From contig NZ_CP035088.1 of NCBI RefSeq assembly GCF_004786035.1, positions 6,161,001-6,225,000 on the forward strand: a DNA stretch of 64,000 nt. The letters are read 5' to 3'. A model generated the notes under the pieces. That model ran no database searches, had not been told where the DNA came from, and saw nothing but the letters and a program-made list of their open reading frames with translations. The translations under genes were made by a program, and so were the position numbers. Numbering within the stretch: position 1 is the stretch's first letter; every line of letters starts with the position of its first letter. Positions 35,243 to 44,428 of the stretch are shown piece after piece. Source of the stretch: Pseudomonas viciae. Its GTDB lineage: Bacteria > Pseudomonadota > Gammaproteobacteria > Pseudomonadales > Pseudomonadaceae.

Positions 35243-35719
35243 ATGCCCACCCTCACCACCTACCAAACCCGCATCCTCCCGGAATGGGTCGACTACAACG
35301 GCCACCTGCGCGATGCCTTTTACCTGCTGATCTTCAGCTACGCCACCGACGCGCTGATGGACAGCCTCGGCATGGACAGCCAGAACCGCGAGGCCAGCGG
35401 CCACTCGCTGTTCACCCTTGAACTGCACCTCAATTACCTGCACGAAGTGAAGCTCGACGCCGAAGTTGAGGTGCGCACGCAGATCATCGGCCACGACAGC
35501 AAGCGGCTGCACCTCTACCACAGCCTGCACCTGGCCGGCGGCGACAAAGAACTGGCCGGCAATGAGCAAATGCTGCTGCATGTCGACCTGGCCGGCCCGC
35601 GCTCGGCGCCCTTCACGGAACCGACCCTGGACCGCCTCAAAGCCCTGCTCGACCAACAATCGGACCTGCCGCCCCCCGCGTACATCGGCCGAGTCATCGC
35701 ACTGCCCCCCGCCCGATAG
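35243..35719 (+). CDS. cdhB: Betainyl-CoA thioesterase
   Basis: 158 residues. Hotdog-fold thioesterase with EWVDYNGHLRDAFYLLIF near residues 14-31, the 4-hydroxybenzoyl-CoA thioesterase-type active region. It releases glycine betaine from betainyl-CoA made by CdhC. The ribosome binding site is weak. Followed after 19 bp by the dioxygenase gene, so both are probably co-transcribed. Confidence 0.92.
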   Translation: MPTLTTYQTRILPEWVDYNGHLRDAFYLLIFSYATDALMDSLGMDSQNREASGHSLFTLELHLNYLHEVKLDAEVEVRTQIIGHDSKRLHLYHSLHLAGGDKELAGNEQMLLHVDLAGPRSAPFTEPTLDRLKALLDQQSDLPPPAYIGRVIALPPAR

Positions 35720-35738
35720 CTTCGAACAGGAGACCGCC

Positions 35739-36902
35739 ATGAACACCGCCGCCGCTTTTGCCGATTTCCGTAGTTATCCCCTGGTCTGCGCGCTGAGCGC
35801 TGTAACGTCCCTGGGCGACCGACTGCAAGTGACCTGGGCCGATGGCCGGATCAGTCCCTTCCATCACCCGTGGCTGCGGGACAACTGCCCTTGTTCGCAA
35901 TGCGTCTATACCGTCACCCGCGAACAAGTCCTCGAAATCATCGACGTACCTGAAGATCTGGCGCCTCGCGCAACCTACCTCGACGAAGAAGGCTGCCTGT
36001 GCGTGGACTGGCAGGACGGCCACAATAGTCGTTTCGACCCGGGCTGGTTGCGCGCCCACGCCTACGACGACCAGTCCCGGGCCGAACGCCTGGCGAACAA
36101 GCCCAAAAGCCGCCTATGGCGACACGATCTGCAATTGCCGGTGTTCGATTACCCGGCGCTGATGGACGATGCCAATGCGCTGCTGCAATGGTTGCTGGCG
36201 GTGCGCGACATCGGCCTGACCCAAGTGCGCGGCGTGCCCACTGAGCCCGGTTCGCTGAAACAGCTCGCCCAGCGCATTTCCTTCATCCGCGAGAGCAACT
36301 TCGGCGTGCTGTTCAACGTGCAATCCAAAGCCGATGCCGACAGCAACGCCTACACCGCTTTCAACTTGCCGTTGCACAGCGACCTGCCAACCCGGGAGCT
36401 GCAACCGGGGCTGCAGTTCTTGCATTGCCTGGTGAACGACGCCGACGGGGGCGAGAGCATTTTTGTCGACGGTTTCGCCATCGCCGAGGCGCTGCGCCAG
36501 GAAGATCCCGAGGCCTTTGCCGCGCTGTGTGAAATCCCGGTGGAGTTTCGCAACAAGGACCGCCACAGCGATTACCGCTGCCTGGCGCCGATCATCGCCG
36601 TGGATGCCCTGGGGCAGGTCGCGGAAATCCGCATGGCGAATTTCCTGCGTGGGCCGTTCGACACCTCGGTCGAGCAAATGCCCAGGCTTTACCGCGCCTA
36701 CCGCCGTTTCATCGCCCTGACCCGCGAGCCGCAGTTTCGCCTGATGCAGCGGCTCGAGCCCGGTCAGCTCTGGTGCTTCGACAACCGCCGCACCCTCCAC
36801 GCCCGCAACGCCTTCGACCCGGCCACCGGTGCCCGGCACTTCCAGGGGTGCTATGTGGATCGGGATGAGTTGTTGTCGCGAATTCTGGTGTTACAGCGTT
36901 AG
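35739..36902 (+). CDS. Gamma-butyrobetaine dioxygenase
   Basis: 387 residues, the length of gamma-butyrobetaine hydroxylases. The N-terminal zinc domain has Cys50, Cys52, Cys55 and His95. The 2-oxoglutarate/Fe(II) fold has the iron ligands His213, Asp215 and His354 (LHSDLPTR and RRTLHARNAFDP). It turns gamma-butyrobetaine into L-carnitine, which the operon then breaks down. Good AGGAG box. The related trimethyllysine dioxygenase is the alternative, but the carnitine context favours this one. Confidence 0.9.
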   Translation: MNTAAAFADFRSYPLVCALSAVTSLGDRLQVTWADGRISPFHHPWLRDNCPCSQCVYTVTREQVLEIIDVPEDLAPRATYLDEEGCLCVDWQDGHNSRFDPGWLRAHAYDDQSRAERLANKPKSRLWRHDLQLPVFDYPALMDDANALLQWLLAVRDIGLTQVRGVPTEPGSLKQLAQRISFIRESNFGVLFNVQSKADADSNAYTAFNLPLHSDLPTRELQPGLQFLHCLVNDADGGESIFVDGFAIAEALRQEDPEAFAALCEIPVEFRNKDRHSDYRCLAPIIAVDALGQVAEIRMANFLRGPFDTSVEQMPRLYRAYRRFIALTREPQFRLMQRLEPGQLWCFDNRRTLHARNAFDPATGARHFQGCYVDRDELLSRILVLQR

Positions 36903-37213
36903 ACCGCGTCATTGCTCGCGATAGCGGTCTGTCCAACACCCCATCACCACCGGATTCACCCAGGCAAAAAAATCCCCGATCAAGCCGTGACTGGATCGGG
37001 GCAGGTGCGTTACTGGAGGAGCTGTCGCGCGAGGGTGACCAAACCATCGTGATTCAGCTTGGGGTCAGTGTGCCCAGTCCAGGCCGATGCAAGTTAGCCG
37101 AAAACGACGCGCTCATAGTCATTCATGACATTGCGACCATTTGCCCTTGCCGCCGCTTCGGGCGGCTACCAGAATCGAGGCACGACCCCAATCCCTGAAC
37201 AAGGAAAAGCGTC
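36903..37213. other. Gene-free region with a short hairpin after the dioxygenase gene
   Basis: 311 bp with no coding frame of merit. AGACCGC and GCGGTCT (36901-36930) can pair just after the stop. A minus-strand terminator is at 36966-37001 and a GCCGCC/GGCGGC hairpin at 37149-37166. The remainder, 37002-37148, shows no clear pattern. Confidence 0.6.
36966..37001 (-). terminator. Rho-independent terminator reading on the minus strand
   Basis: Stem CCCCGATC / GATCGGGG followed, on the minus strand, by a run of seven T. No gene with a nearby stop reads into it: the next minus-strand gene, gbdR, ends at 37633, beyond a plus-strand gene. It may end an undetected small RNA or a long gbdR transcript. 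Confidence 0.75.
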
Positions 37214-37474
37214 ATGATGCACGCCGATTTGATCGACCAGGAAGACCTGCTGGGCCAGCTCAAGGCCCTGGGGTTGCAGATACCCAGCGGCTCCACTGCC
37301 CAGCAGGCCTGCGAATGCGCCGTGCGGGGGCTGGACACGGTCCGCGCCAATGCACTGCGCAAATTGGTCAAGGACATGTACACCAGCAGTGCGACCATCC
37401 TGCCAGCCGTGCGCCAGGCGATTGATAAGCAATTGTTGCCTGCATTGGCGGAGTATCAGCAGACCCATAGCTGA
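37214..37474 (+). CDS. Small conserved hypothetical protein
   Basis: 86 residues, helical, no membrane segment; two ATG codons in a row, with AAGGAAAA eight bases before. I do not recognise a domain. P. aeruginosa has a small hypothetical gene next to gbdR, which supports this as a real gene. Ser/Thr and Leu residues suggest a small all-helical fold. Function unknown. Confidence 0.7.
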   Translation: MMHADLIDQEDLLGQLKALGLQIPSGSTAQQACECAVRGLDTVRANALRKLVKDMYTSSATILPAVRQAIDKQLLPALAEYQQTHS

Positions 37475-37507
37475 CCCTATGGCCAGGGAGCTTGCTCCCG
37501 CCCGGCT

Positions 37508-37607
37508 CTGTAGGCGCTGGCGAAGCCTGCGATCTTTTGATCTTTCACTTGAGATTCAAGTGTCTGGGGAAAGATCGCAGCCTCGTTGCACTCGACAGCT
37601 CCTACGC
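37508..37607. repeat. 100-bp imperfect palindrome, copy A
   Basis: Begins CTGTAGG and ends CCTACGC; the inner parts GCGATCTT and AAGATCGC pair. Copy B, at 39189-39288, is also 100 bp and close to identical over the core. The family differs from the REP elements of this window. It lies at the 3' end of gbdR. Confidence 0.9.
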
Positions 37608-37632
37608 CACCCAGCAGGAGCAAGCGTCGGTC

Positions 37633-38736
37633 TTAGAGCCTCACACTGGCAAACGTCGACTCATTGCGCGCCTGGCTCAGCGCCGACAGCGGGCCGGACA
37701 GCGGCGACAGCACCAGCGCCTGTGGCAGCGGCATCATCGCCACCTGCTGCGTGGTGTTGGAGCCTACGCGTTCGTCGCGCGGTGGAATGCCGAAGTATTC
37801 GCGGTAGCACTTGGAGAAGTGCGGGGTGGAGACGAAGCCACACACCGAAGCCACCTCGATGATCGACATCGGCGTCTGCTTGAGCAGTTGCCGGGCACGA
37901 ATCAGTCGCAGCTTGAGGTAATAACGCGACGGCGAGCAGTGCAGGTATTTCTGGAACAACCGCTCCAGCTGCCGGCGGGAGACGGCGACGTACACCGCCA
38001 GTTCGTCCAGGTCGATCGGCTCTTCGAGGTTGGCCTCCATCAGCGCGACGATTTCCTGCAACTTCGGCTGGTTGGTGCCGAGCATGTGCTTGAGCGGCAC
38101 GCGCTGGTGATCCTGCTCGTTGCGGATGCGCTCATAGACAAACATTTCCGAGATCGCAGCCGACAGTTCGCGGCCGTGATCGCGGCTGATCAGGTGCAGC
38201 ATCATGTCCAGCGGCGCGGTGCCACCGGAGCTGGTGAAGCGGTTGCGGTCGAGGGTGAACAAGCGGGTGCTCATCGACACCCGCGGGAAGGCTTCCTGCA
38301 TCGCCGCCAGGCATTCCCAGTGCACGCTGCAATCAAACCCGTCCAGCAGGCCGGCGCACGCCAGGGCCCAGCTGCCGGTGCAGACCGCACCGAGGCGACG
38401 AGATTGACGGGCCTGGCCTTGCAGCCATGACACGTGTTCGCGGGTGACGGTGCGTTGGATGCCGATGCCGCCACAGACGATGACCGTGTCCAGTGCCGGC
38501 GCTTTGTGCATGGAAGCATCCGGGGTGATCTGCAAACCGTCACTGGCCCAGACCTGACCACCATCGACGGTGAGGGTGGTCCAGCGATACAGCTCGCGAC
38601 CGGACAGCTGGTTGGCCATGCGCAGCGGTTCTACCGCGGACGCCAGGGAAATCAGCGTGAAATTGTCCAGCAGCAAAAAGCCGATGGATTGAGGCGCACG
38701 GTTCTGGGGTTGGGCCCCGGAGTTGGACGTCGTCAT
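37633..38736 (-). CDS. gbdR: Glycine betaine-responsive regulator, GlxA/AraC family
   Basis: 367 residues. Ligand-binding DJ-1/PfpI-like domain (IGFLLLDNFTLISLASAVEPLRMANQL), then an AraC HTH at about 235-330 (LDELAVYVAVSRRQLERLFQ, EVASVCGFVSTPHFSKCYR) and a further low-complexity tail. GbdR senses glycine betaine and dimethylglycine and activates gbcAB, dgcAB and choXWV in P. aeruginosa. GGAG precedes the ATG. Its neighbours are the serine ammonia-lyase and choXWV, as in P. aeruginosa. Confidence 0.95.
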   Translation of the reverse strand: MTTSNSGAQPQNRAPQSIGFLLLDNFTLISLASAVEPLRMANQLSGRELYRWTTLTVDGGQVWASDGLQITPDASMHKAPALDTVIVCGGIGIQRTVTREHVSWLQGQARQSRRLGAVCTGSWALACAGLLDGFDCSVHWECLAAMQEAFPRVSMSTRLFTLDRNRFTSSGGTAPLDMMLHLISRDHGRELSAAISEMFVYERIRNEQDHQRVPLKHMLGTNQPKLQEIVALMEANLEEPIDLDELAVYVAVSRRQLERLFQKYLHCSPSRYYLKLRLIRARQLLKQTPMSIIEVASVCGFVSTPHFSKCYREYFGIPPRDERVGSNTTQQVAMMPLPQALVLSPLSGPLSALSQARNESTFASVRL

Positions 38737-38857
38737 CGCGGTATCTCCTCACACAAAGCGGGTGATGGCCTCAGGCGGAGGCTCTTTTTATTGGTTATTG
38801 CCATCGTTCTCACGAGGGAGACGGGCTTTACAGCGATAGAGCAATTGCCATGCCTAA

Positions 38858-38875
38858 ATTGAATGTGCGTTCAAT
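38858..38875. promoter_or_regulatory. BetI-like inverted repeat upstream of gbdR
   Basis: ATTGAA and TTCAAT face each other over six bases; the right half CGTTCAAT is the same as in the strong BetI site at 44429-44448, while the left half is shifted by four bases. It lies 122 bp before the gbdR ATG. Confidence 0.5.
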
Positions 38876-39188
38876 AAATCCTGAAAACGACATCGCGGCC
38901 TGTCTATATAAGGCGCGCGGCGAGTACGGTTATAAGCGTCATCAATGGCGGCAGGCACCTGACACAGGCGGGCTGTGAGCAGTTCGGTAGCACTTGTGGT
39001 AACTGGGCTGCACCGCTTGCGCAACGGGTATCACTACAGGTGCGGATGACGGACGGTCGAGAGGCCTACAGCGGCGAACCCGACAACGGGCGTCTTATCT
39101 GTTTGCGACGCGCTAAAAGGTGGCGCGTTTGCGGATCGGTGTTCATTTAACGAGCGGTTTTCGATCCCTGCTACCGCTTGGCCACACC

Positions 39189-39288
39189 CTGTAGGAACTG
39201 CCGAAGGCTGCGATCTTTTGATCTTTCGCTTGCGACTCAATTGTCTGGGGCAAGATCGCAGCCTCGTTGCACTCGACAGCTCCTACGC
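39189..39288. repeat. 100-bp imperfect palindrome, copy B
   Basis: Same orientation and length as copy A (37508-37607), 1681 bp away. The two bracket gbdR and its upstream region. Confidence 0.9.
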
Positions 39289-39303
39289 AGCAGCTTCACC
39301 CCC

Positions 39304-39328
39304 CAGCGGGAGCAAGCTCCCTCGCCAC
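39304..39328. repeat. Partial REP-like sequence
   Basis: GGGAGCAAGCTCCCTCGCCAC type, one arm of the symmetrical palindrome seen at 10320-10351 and 46722-46751; 24 bp from the serine ammonia-lyase stop. Confidence 0.7.
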
Positions 39329-39351
39329 GTGGGTTCCTTACAGCGCCCGGA

Positions 39352-40728
39352 TCAGCATTCCACCGCACTGACCGCCAAGCCGCCCCGCGAAGTCTCTTTA
39401 TATTTGTCATGCATGTCGGCACCGGTATCGCGCATGGTGCGAATCACCCGATCCAGGGAAATGAAATGCTGGCCGTCGCCGCGCAGGGCCATTTGCGCCG
39501 CGTTGATAGCTTTCACTGCGGCAATAGCGTTGCGCTCGATGCACGGCACCTGCACCAACCCACCCACCGGGTCGCAGGTCAGGCCCAGATTGTGTTCCAG
39601 GCCGATTTCCGCCGCGTTGCACAGTTGCTCAGGCGTGGCGCCGAGAATTTCCGCCAGGCCCGCCGCCGCCATGGCGCAGGCCGAGCCCACCTCGCCCTGG
39701 CAACCGACTTCGGCGCCGGAGATCGAGGCGTTCTTTTTACACAGGATCCCCACTGCCGCCGCCCCCAGGAAATAATCCACCACGTTGGCATCGGTGACCG
39801 CTTCGCTGAACTTCATGAAGTAGTGCAATACCGCCGGAATGATCCCCGCCGCACCATTGGTCGGCGCCGTGACCATGCGCCCGCCGGCAGCGTTTTCCTC
39901 ATTGACCGCCAAGGCGAACAGGTTGACCCATTCCATGGCGCTCAATGTCGAGCCGATGACATTCGGCTTGTTCAGCTCTTGCAGACTACGATGCAGCTTG
40001 GCCGCACGCCGGCGCACATTCAAACCGCCAGGCAGGATGCCTTCGTGCTTGAGGCCCTGCTCGACGCAATCTTGCATGGCCCGCCAGAGCACCATCAGGC
40101 CACTGCGGATCTCTTCTTCCGAGCGCCACACCTTTTCGTTGGCCATCATCAATTCAGCCACCCGCAGGTTGTGGGTGCGACACAACTCGAGCAGTTCCTC
40201 GGCGCTGGAAAAATCGTAAGGCAGCTCGGTGCGGTCCAGATCCACCACACCGCTGGAGGCCTGGGCCTGATCGACGACAAAACCACCGCCGACCGAGTAG
40301 TAGGTGTCACGGTGCAACTCACCGTTTTCGCCCTCGGCCACCAGCGTCATCGCGTTGGGGTGGAACGGCAGGTTTTCGTCAATCAGGCGCATGTCCCGGG
40401 CCCATATGAAAGGCACCGGCAGGCGACCGTCCAGCTGCAGGGTCTGGGTTTCGCGCAACAGCGCGATGCGCGGGCCGATCTGCGACGGATCGATTGCGTC
40501 CGGCCACTCGCCCATCAACCCCATGATCACCGCGTTGTCGCTGCCGTGGCCAATACCGGTGGCCGACAACGAACCGAACAACTGCACCTCGACCCGGCGC
40601 ACATCATGTAACTGGGCTTTGGCCCGCAGCGCGTCAACAAACAACGCCGCCGCACGCATGGGCCCAACAGTGTGGGAGCTGGACGGGCCGATACCGATTT
40701 TGAACAGGTCGAATACGCTGATTGCCAT
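39352..40728 (-). CDS. sdaB: L-serine ammonia-lyase, iron-sulfur type
   Basis: 458 residues, single-chain form. Deaminates serine to pyruvate through a [4Fe-4S] cluster; Cys in [23 protein letters not shown] and GLTCDPVGG are the likely ligands, and [14 protein letters not shown] is the N-terminal family motif. ATG at 40728 (MAISVFDLF) has GGAG ten bases upstream; nine further codons are open upstream. Next to gbdR and divergent from choX as in P. aeruginosa, where it closes the route from glycine betaine to pyruvate. Confidence 0.93.
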   Translation of the reverse strand: MAISVFDLFKIGIGPSSSHTVGPMRAAALFVDALRAKAQLHDVRRVEVQLFGSLSATGIGHGSDNAVIMGLMGEWPDAIDPSQIGPRIALLRETQTLQLDGRLPVPFIWARDMRLIDENLPFHPNAMTLVAEGENGELHRDTYYSVGGGFVVDQAQASSGVVDLDRTELPYDFSSAEELLELCRTHNLRVAELMMANEKVWRSEEEIRSGLMVLWRAMQDCVEQGLKHEGILPGGLNVRRRAAKLHRSLQELNKPNVIGSTLSAMEWVNLFALAVNEENAAGGRMVTAPTNGAAGIIPAVLHYFMKFSEAVTDANVVDYFLGAAAVGILCKKNASISGAEVGCQGEVGSACAMAAAGLAEILGATPEQLCNAAEIGLEHNLGLTCDPVGGLVQVPCIERNAIAAVKAINAAQMALRGDGQHFISLDRVIRTMRDTGADMHDKYKETSRGGLAVSAVEC

Positions 40729-41153
40729 TGCCGAAAATCTCCAGAACGAGCACATCCGGGCGCAGGAGCGCCCGGTGACGGAGCTGCTACGCTCAACGCC
40801 GGGATGGCCGCATCATCGGGCTTTTGCCTGGGAGGTCGACGTCTGACACCGACGCAATTATGCCCAGCAACGCCGCCCGGCTTTTACCCAGGTTTTACGC
40901 CGTTTTTTTGCAGATCAGAGGGCTGCCGAGGGCGGAAAAAATCTATAAACGACGTCACCGACACTGGATGCGACCCTCCCTGTACTGGATACGACTCACC
41001 CTGTAGGCGTCAGATTTGCACTGGTACATGATCGGTTACGGCTCGTTTGCAAGGCCGCGTGTCAGAGAGTGCCCACGCGCCACCAACCGCAACATCCAAT
41101 TAAGCGCGGTTGTCCTGACCGGACACTGCCGATAAAACACCAGGAGTCCACCC
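40729..41153. promoter_or_regulatory. Divergent sdaB/choX promoter region
   Basis: 425 bp without a gene. Holds a 21-bp tandem repeat at 40963-41004. Both genes are GbdR-linked in P. aeruginosa. Confidence 0.6.
40963..41004. promoter_or_regulatory. Two 21-bp tandem repeats, candidate AraC-type (GbdR) binding site
   Basis: Units at 40963-40983 and 40984-41004 agree at 18 of 21 bases and start ACTGGAT. A spacing of 21 bp is two helical turns, the usual layout for AraC-family dimers. It lies 150 bp before the choX ATG and 235 bp before sdaB. Confidence 0.65.
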
Positions 41154-42101
41154 ATGAAAGGTTCCACGTCGTTGTTGTTGGCCGCCATGCTGAGTCTTCC
41201 GATGCTGGCCAACGCTGCAGAACCCGAACAGTGCAGCACCGTTAACTTCTCTGATGTCGGCTGGACCGACATCACCGTCACCACCGCCACCACCAGCGTG
41301 GTACTCGATGCCCTTGGCTACAAGACCAAGACCACCATGATCTCTGTGCCGGTGACCTATAAGTCCCTGGCCGACGGCAAGAACATGGACGTGTTCCTCG
41401 GCAACTGGATGCCGACCATGGAAAACGACATCAAGGCCTATCGCGAGGCCGGCACCGTGGAAACCGTGCGCACCAACCTCAAGGGCGCCAAGTACACCCT
41501 CGCGGTGCCCCAGGCTCTGTACGACAAGGGTCTGCATGACTTTGCCGACATCCCCAAATTCAAGAAAGAACTGGACGGCAAGATCTACGGGATCGAGCCG
41601 GGCAACGACGGCAACCGCCTGATCCAGAGCATGATCGAAAAGAACGCCTTCGGCCTGAAGGACGCCGGCTTCAAAGTCGTCGAGTCGAGTGAAGCGGGCA
41701 TGCTCTCGCAGGTCGATCGCGCAGCGAAGCGCGGTACCGACGTGGTGTTCCTTGGCTGGGCGCCACACCCGATGAATACCCGTTTCAAGATCCAGTACCT
41801 GACCGGCGGCGACGACTTCTTCGGCCCGGATTTTGGCGCCGCCACCGTGGCGACCAATACCCGCAAGGGCTACAGCCAGGAATGCAGCAACGTGGGTCAA
41901 TTGTTGAAAAACCTTGAGTTCACTGTCGACATGGAAAGCACGCTGATGGGCAACGTGCTCGACGACAAGATGAAGCCTGAGGCTGCCGCCAAGGCCTGGC
42001 TGAAGAAGAACCCACAGGTGCTCGATACCTGGCTCGCTGGCGTGACCACCATTGACGGTAAACCAGGCCTGGAAGCCGTGAAAGCCAAACTTGCGCAGTA
42101 A
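41154..42101 (+). CDS. choX: Choline/glycine betaine-binding periplasmic protein
   Basis: 315 residues. Signal peptide MKGSTSLLLAAMLSLPMLANA; OpuAC/ProX fold with VGWTDITVTTATTSVVLDALGYK, DVFLGNWMP and VVFLGWAPHPMNT. Called cbcX in P. aeruginosa. Feeds the ChoW/ChoV transporter encoded directly after. Related to CaiX (32091), with conserved Trp residues for quaternary amines. Confidence 0.94.
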   Translation: MKGSTSLLLAAMLSLPMLANAAEPEQCSTVNFSDVGWTDITVTTATTSVVLDALGYKTKTTMISVPVTYKSLADGKNMDVFLGNWMPTMENDIKAYREAGTVETVRTNLKGAKYTLAVPQALYDKGLHDFADIPKFKKELDGKIYGIEPGNDGNRLIQSMIEKNAFGLKDAGFKVVESSEAGMLSQVDRAAKRGTDVVFLGWAPHPMNTRFKIQYLTGGDDFFGPDFGAATVATNTRKGYSQECSNVGQLLKNLEFTVDMESTLMGNVLDDKMKPEAAAKAWLKKNPQVLDTWLAGVTTIDGKPGLEAVKAKLAQ

Positions 42102-42172
42102 CTGCTTATGTTATGCCGGGCGGGTTCGCTCGCCCGGGCTGTTTATTCCCTTGCATGCGGACGTTCACTACC

Positions 42173-43018
42173 ATGCTCATTGATCAGAAAATACCTTTAG
42201 GCCAGTACATCGCCGGCTTCGTCGAATGGTTGACGCAACATGGCGCCAACACTTTCGACGCAATCGCGCTGTTCCTGGAAACGATGATCCACGGCGTGAC
42301 GTTTGCGCTGACCTGGTTCAACCCGTTGGCCTTGATCGGCCTCATCGCCTTGCTGGCTCACTTCATCCAGCGCAAATGGGGCCTGACCGTATTTGTCATC
42401 GCGTCCTTTCTGCTGATCCTGAACCTGGGTTACTGGCAGGAGACCATGGAAACCCTCGCCCAAGTGCTGTTCGCGACCCTGGTTTGCGTACTGATCGGCG
42501 TGCCGCTGGGCATTGTTGCCGCGCACAAGCCGATGTTCTACACAGTGATGCGTCCGGTGCTCGATCTGATGCAGACCGTACCGACCTTCGTATACCTCAT
42601 TCCTACCCTGACCCTTTTCGGTCTGGGTGTGGTCCCAGGCTTGATCTCCACAGTGGTGTTCGCGATTGCCGCGCCCATCCGCCTGACCTACCTGGGCATC
42701 CGCGACGTTCCAGACGAACTGATGGACGCCGGTAAAGCCTTCGGCTGCTCCCGTCGCCAGCTCCTGTCACGCATTGAACTGCCCCACGCGATGCCCAGCA
42801 TCGCGGCCGGTATCACCCAGTGCATCATGCTGTCGTTGTCGATGGTGGTGATCGCCGCACTGGTGGGTGCCGATGGCCTGGGCAAACCCGTGGTCAACGC
42901 ACTGAACACCGCCGATATCGCCTTGGGCTTCGAAGCTGGCCTGGCAATCGTACTGCTGGCGATCATGCTCGACCGAATCTGCAAACAACCCGACGCTAAA
43001 GTAGGGGGTGACGCATGA
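42173..43018 (+). CDS. choW: Choline ABC transporter permease
   Basis: 281 residues, six or so membrane segments. The segment LDLMQTVPTFVYLIPTLTLFGLGVVPG and the EAA-type loop DAGKAFGCSRRQLLSRIELPHAMPSI fit ProW-type permeases. ATG at 42173 (MLIDQKIPLGQYI) fits the family though no strong binding site is seen; other in-frame ATGs are at 42113 and 42155. Overlaps choV by 4 bp. Confidence 0.93.
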   Translation: MLIDQKIPLGQYIAGFVEWLTQHGANTFDAIALFLETMIHGVTFALTWFNPLALIGLIALLAHFIQRKWGLTVFVIASFLLILNLGYWQETMETLAQVLFATLVCVLIGVPLGIVAAHKPMFYTVMRPVLDLMQTVPTFVYLIPTLTLFGLGVVPGLISTVVFAIAAPIRLTYLGIRDVPDELMDAGKAFGCSRRQLLSRIELPHAMPSIAAGITQCIMLSLSMVVIAALVGADGLGKPVVNALNTADIALGFEAGLAIVLLAIMLDRICKQPDAKVGGDA

Positions 43019-44193
43019 GCATAATCCGCTTCGAAGAAGTCGACGTGATCTTCTCCAGGGATCCACGCGAGGCCCTCAAACTGCTTGACCAAGGCATGAC
43101 CCGCAACGAAATCCTGAAGAAAACCGGGCAAATCGTCGGCGTGGAAAAAGCCAGCCTGGACATCGAGAAAGGCGAAATCTGCGTGTTGATGGGCCTGTCC
43201 GGCTCCGGCAAATCCAGCCTGCTGCGCTGCATCAACGGCTTGAACACCGTGAGTCGCGGCAAGTTGTTCGTCGAGCATGAAGGCCGGCAGATCGACATTG
43301 CCTCCTGCACCCCCGCTGAATTGAAGATGATGCGCACCAAGCGCATCGCCATGGTGTTCCAGAAATTCGCCCTGATGCCTTGGCTGACGGTGCGCGAGAA
43401 CATCAGTTTCGGCCTGGAAATGCAGGGTCGGCCCGAAAAGGAACGCCGCAAGCTGGTGGACGAGAAGCTTGAGCTGGTGGGCCTGACCCAATGGCGCAAC
43501 AAGAAGCCGGATGAGCTCTCTGGCGGCATGCAGCAACGGGTCGGCCTGGCCCGCGCCCTGGCGATGGACGCTGACATTCTGCTGATGGACGAACCCTTCT
43601 CGGCCCTCGACCCGCTGATCCGCCAAGGCCTGCAGGACGAACTGCTGGAGCTGCAACGCAAGCTGAGCAAGACCATCGTGTTCGTCAGCCACGACCTCGA
43701 CGAAGCCCTGAAACTGGGCAGCCGTATCGCGATCATGAAGGACGGCCGGATCATCCAGTACAGCAAGCCGGAACAGATCGTATTGAACCCGGCGGACGAC
43801 TATGTGCGTACATTTGTCGCCCACACCAACCCGCTCAACGTTCTTTGCGGCCGCAGCCTGATGCGCACCCTGGACAACTGCAAGCGTATTAACGGTTCGG
43901 TATGCCTGGACCCGGGCGGCGATTCCTGGCTCGACCTGGCCGAAGGCAACACCATCAAGGGCGCCCGGCAGAACGGCGCGGCGCTGGACCTGCAAAACTG
44001 GGCACCGGGCCAAGCCGTCGAAGATCTGGGTCGCCGTCCGACCCTGGTGGACTCCAACATCGGCATGCGCGACGCCTTGCAGATCCGCTACCAGACCGGC
44101 AACAAACTGGTGCTTCACGATAACCAGAAAGTCGTCGGGATCCTGGGCGACAGCGAGCTGTACCACGCACTGCTAGGCAAGAACCTGGGCTGA
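43015..44193 (+). CDS. choV: Choline ABC transporter ATPase
   Basis: 392 residues. ProV/OpuAA-type ATPase: Walker A GLSGSGKS 60-67, signature LSGGMQQ 168-174, Walker B ILLMDEP 188-194, switch His in VFVSHDLDEA. The last 120 residues are a family tail that may hold degenerate CBS domains. Starts inside the choW stop (ATGA overlap). A strong terminator follows. Confidence 0.95.
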   Translation: MSIIRFEEVDVIFSRDPREALKLLDQGMTRNEILKKTGQIVGVEKASLDIEKGEICVLMGLSGSGKSSLLRCINGLNTVSRGKLFVEHEGRQIDIASCTPAELKMMRTKRIAMVFQKFALMPWLTVRENISFGLEMQGRPEKERRKLVDEKLELVGLTQWRNKKPDELSGGMQQRVGLARALAMDADILLMDEPFSALDPLIRQGLQDELLELQRKLSKTIVFVSHDLDEALKLGSRIAIMKDGRIIQYSKPEQIVLNPADDYVRTFVAHTNPLNVLCGRSLMRTLDNCKRINGSVCLDPGGDSWLDLAEGNTIKGARQNGAALDLQNWAPGQAVEDLGRRPTLVDSNIGMRDALQIRYQTGNKLVLHDNQKVVGILGDSELYHALLGKNLG

Positions 44194-44205
44194 GCCAAGG
44201 CCAAC

Positions 44206-44236
44206 AAAAACGCCGCGAGATGATCGCGGCGTTTTT
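44206..44236 (+). terminator. Rho-independent terminator after choXWV
   Basis: Stem CGCCGCGA / TCGCGGCG with A-run before and T5 after, 13 bp past the choV stop. Confidence 0.93.
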
Positions 44237-44428
44237 GTTTGGGTGGTGCTAACGGCTAACAACTCTGGGGCTGCTTCGCAGCCCAACGGGGATAAATCCC
44301 CTCGCACAACAGTATTCCAGCTATCAAGCGCATTAAGCCTACATGCCAACCGACGAGTGTTATAAAGACATCCCTAAAAGTCCTCGCCCCGGCAAACAGC
44401 GACGACTTGTCATAGAACTTATTTTTTG

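Larger units (their letters stand above)
38737..39351. other. 615-bp gene-free region upstream of gbdR
   Basis: No credible coding frame. Contains the gbdR promoter (minus strand), a BetI-like inverted repeat at 38858-38875, a 100-bp palindrome copy B at 39189-39288, and a REP-like stretch at 39304-39328 near the serine ammonia-lyase stop. The part 38900-39180 shows no clear pattern. Confidence 0.6.
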
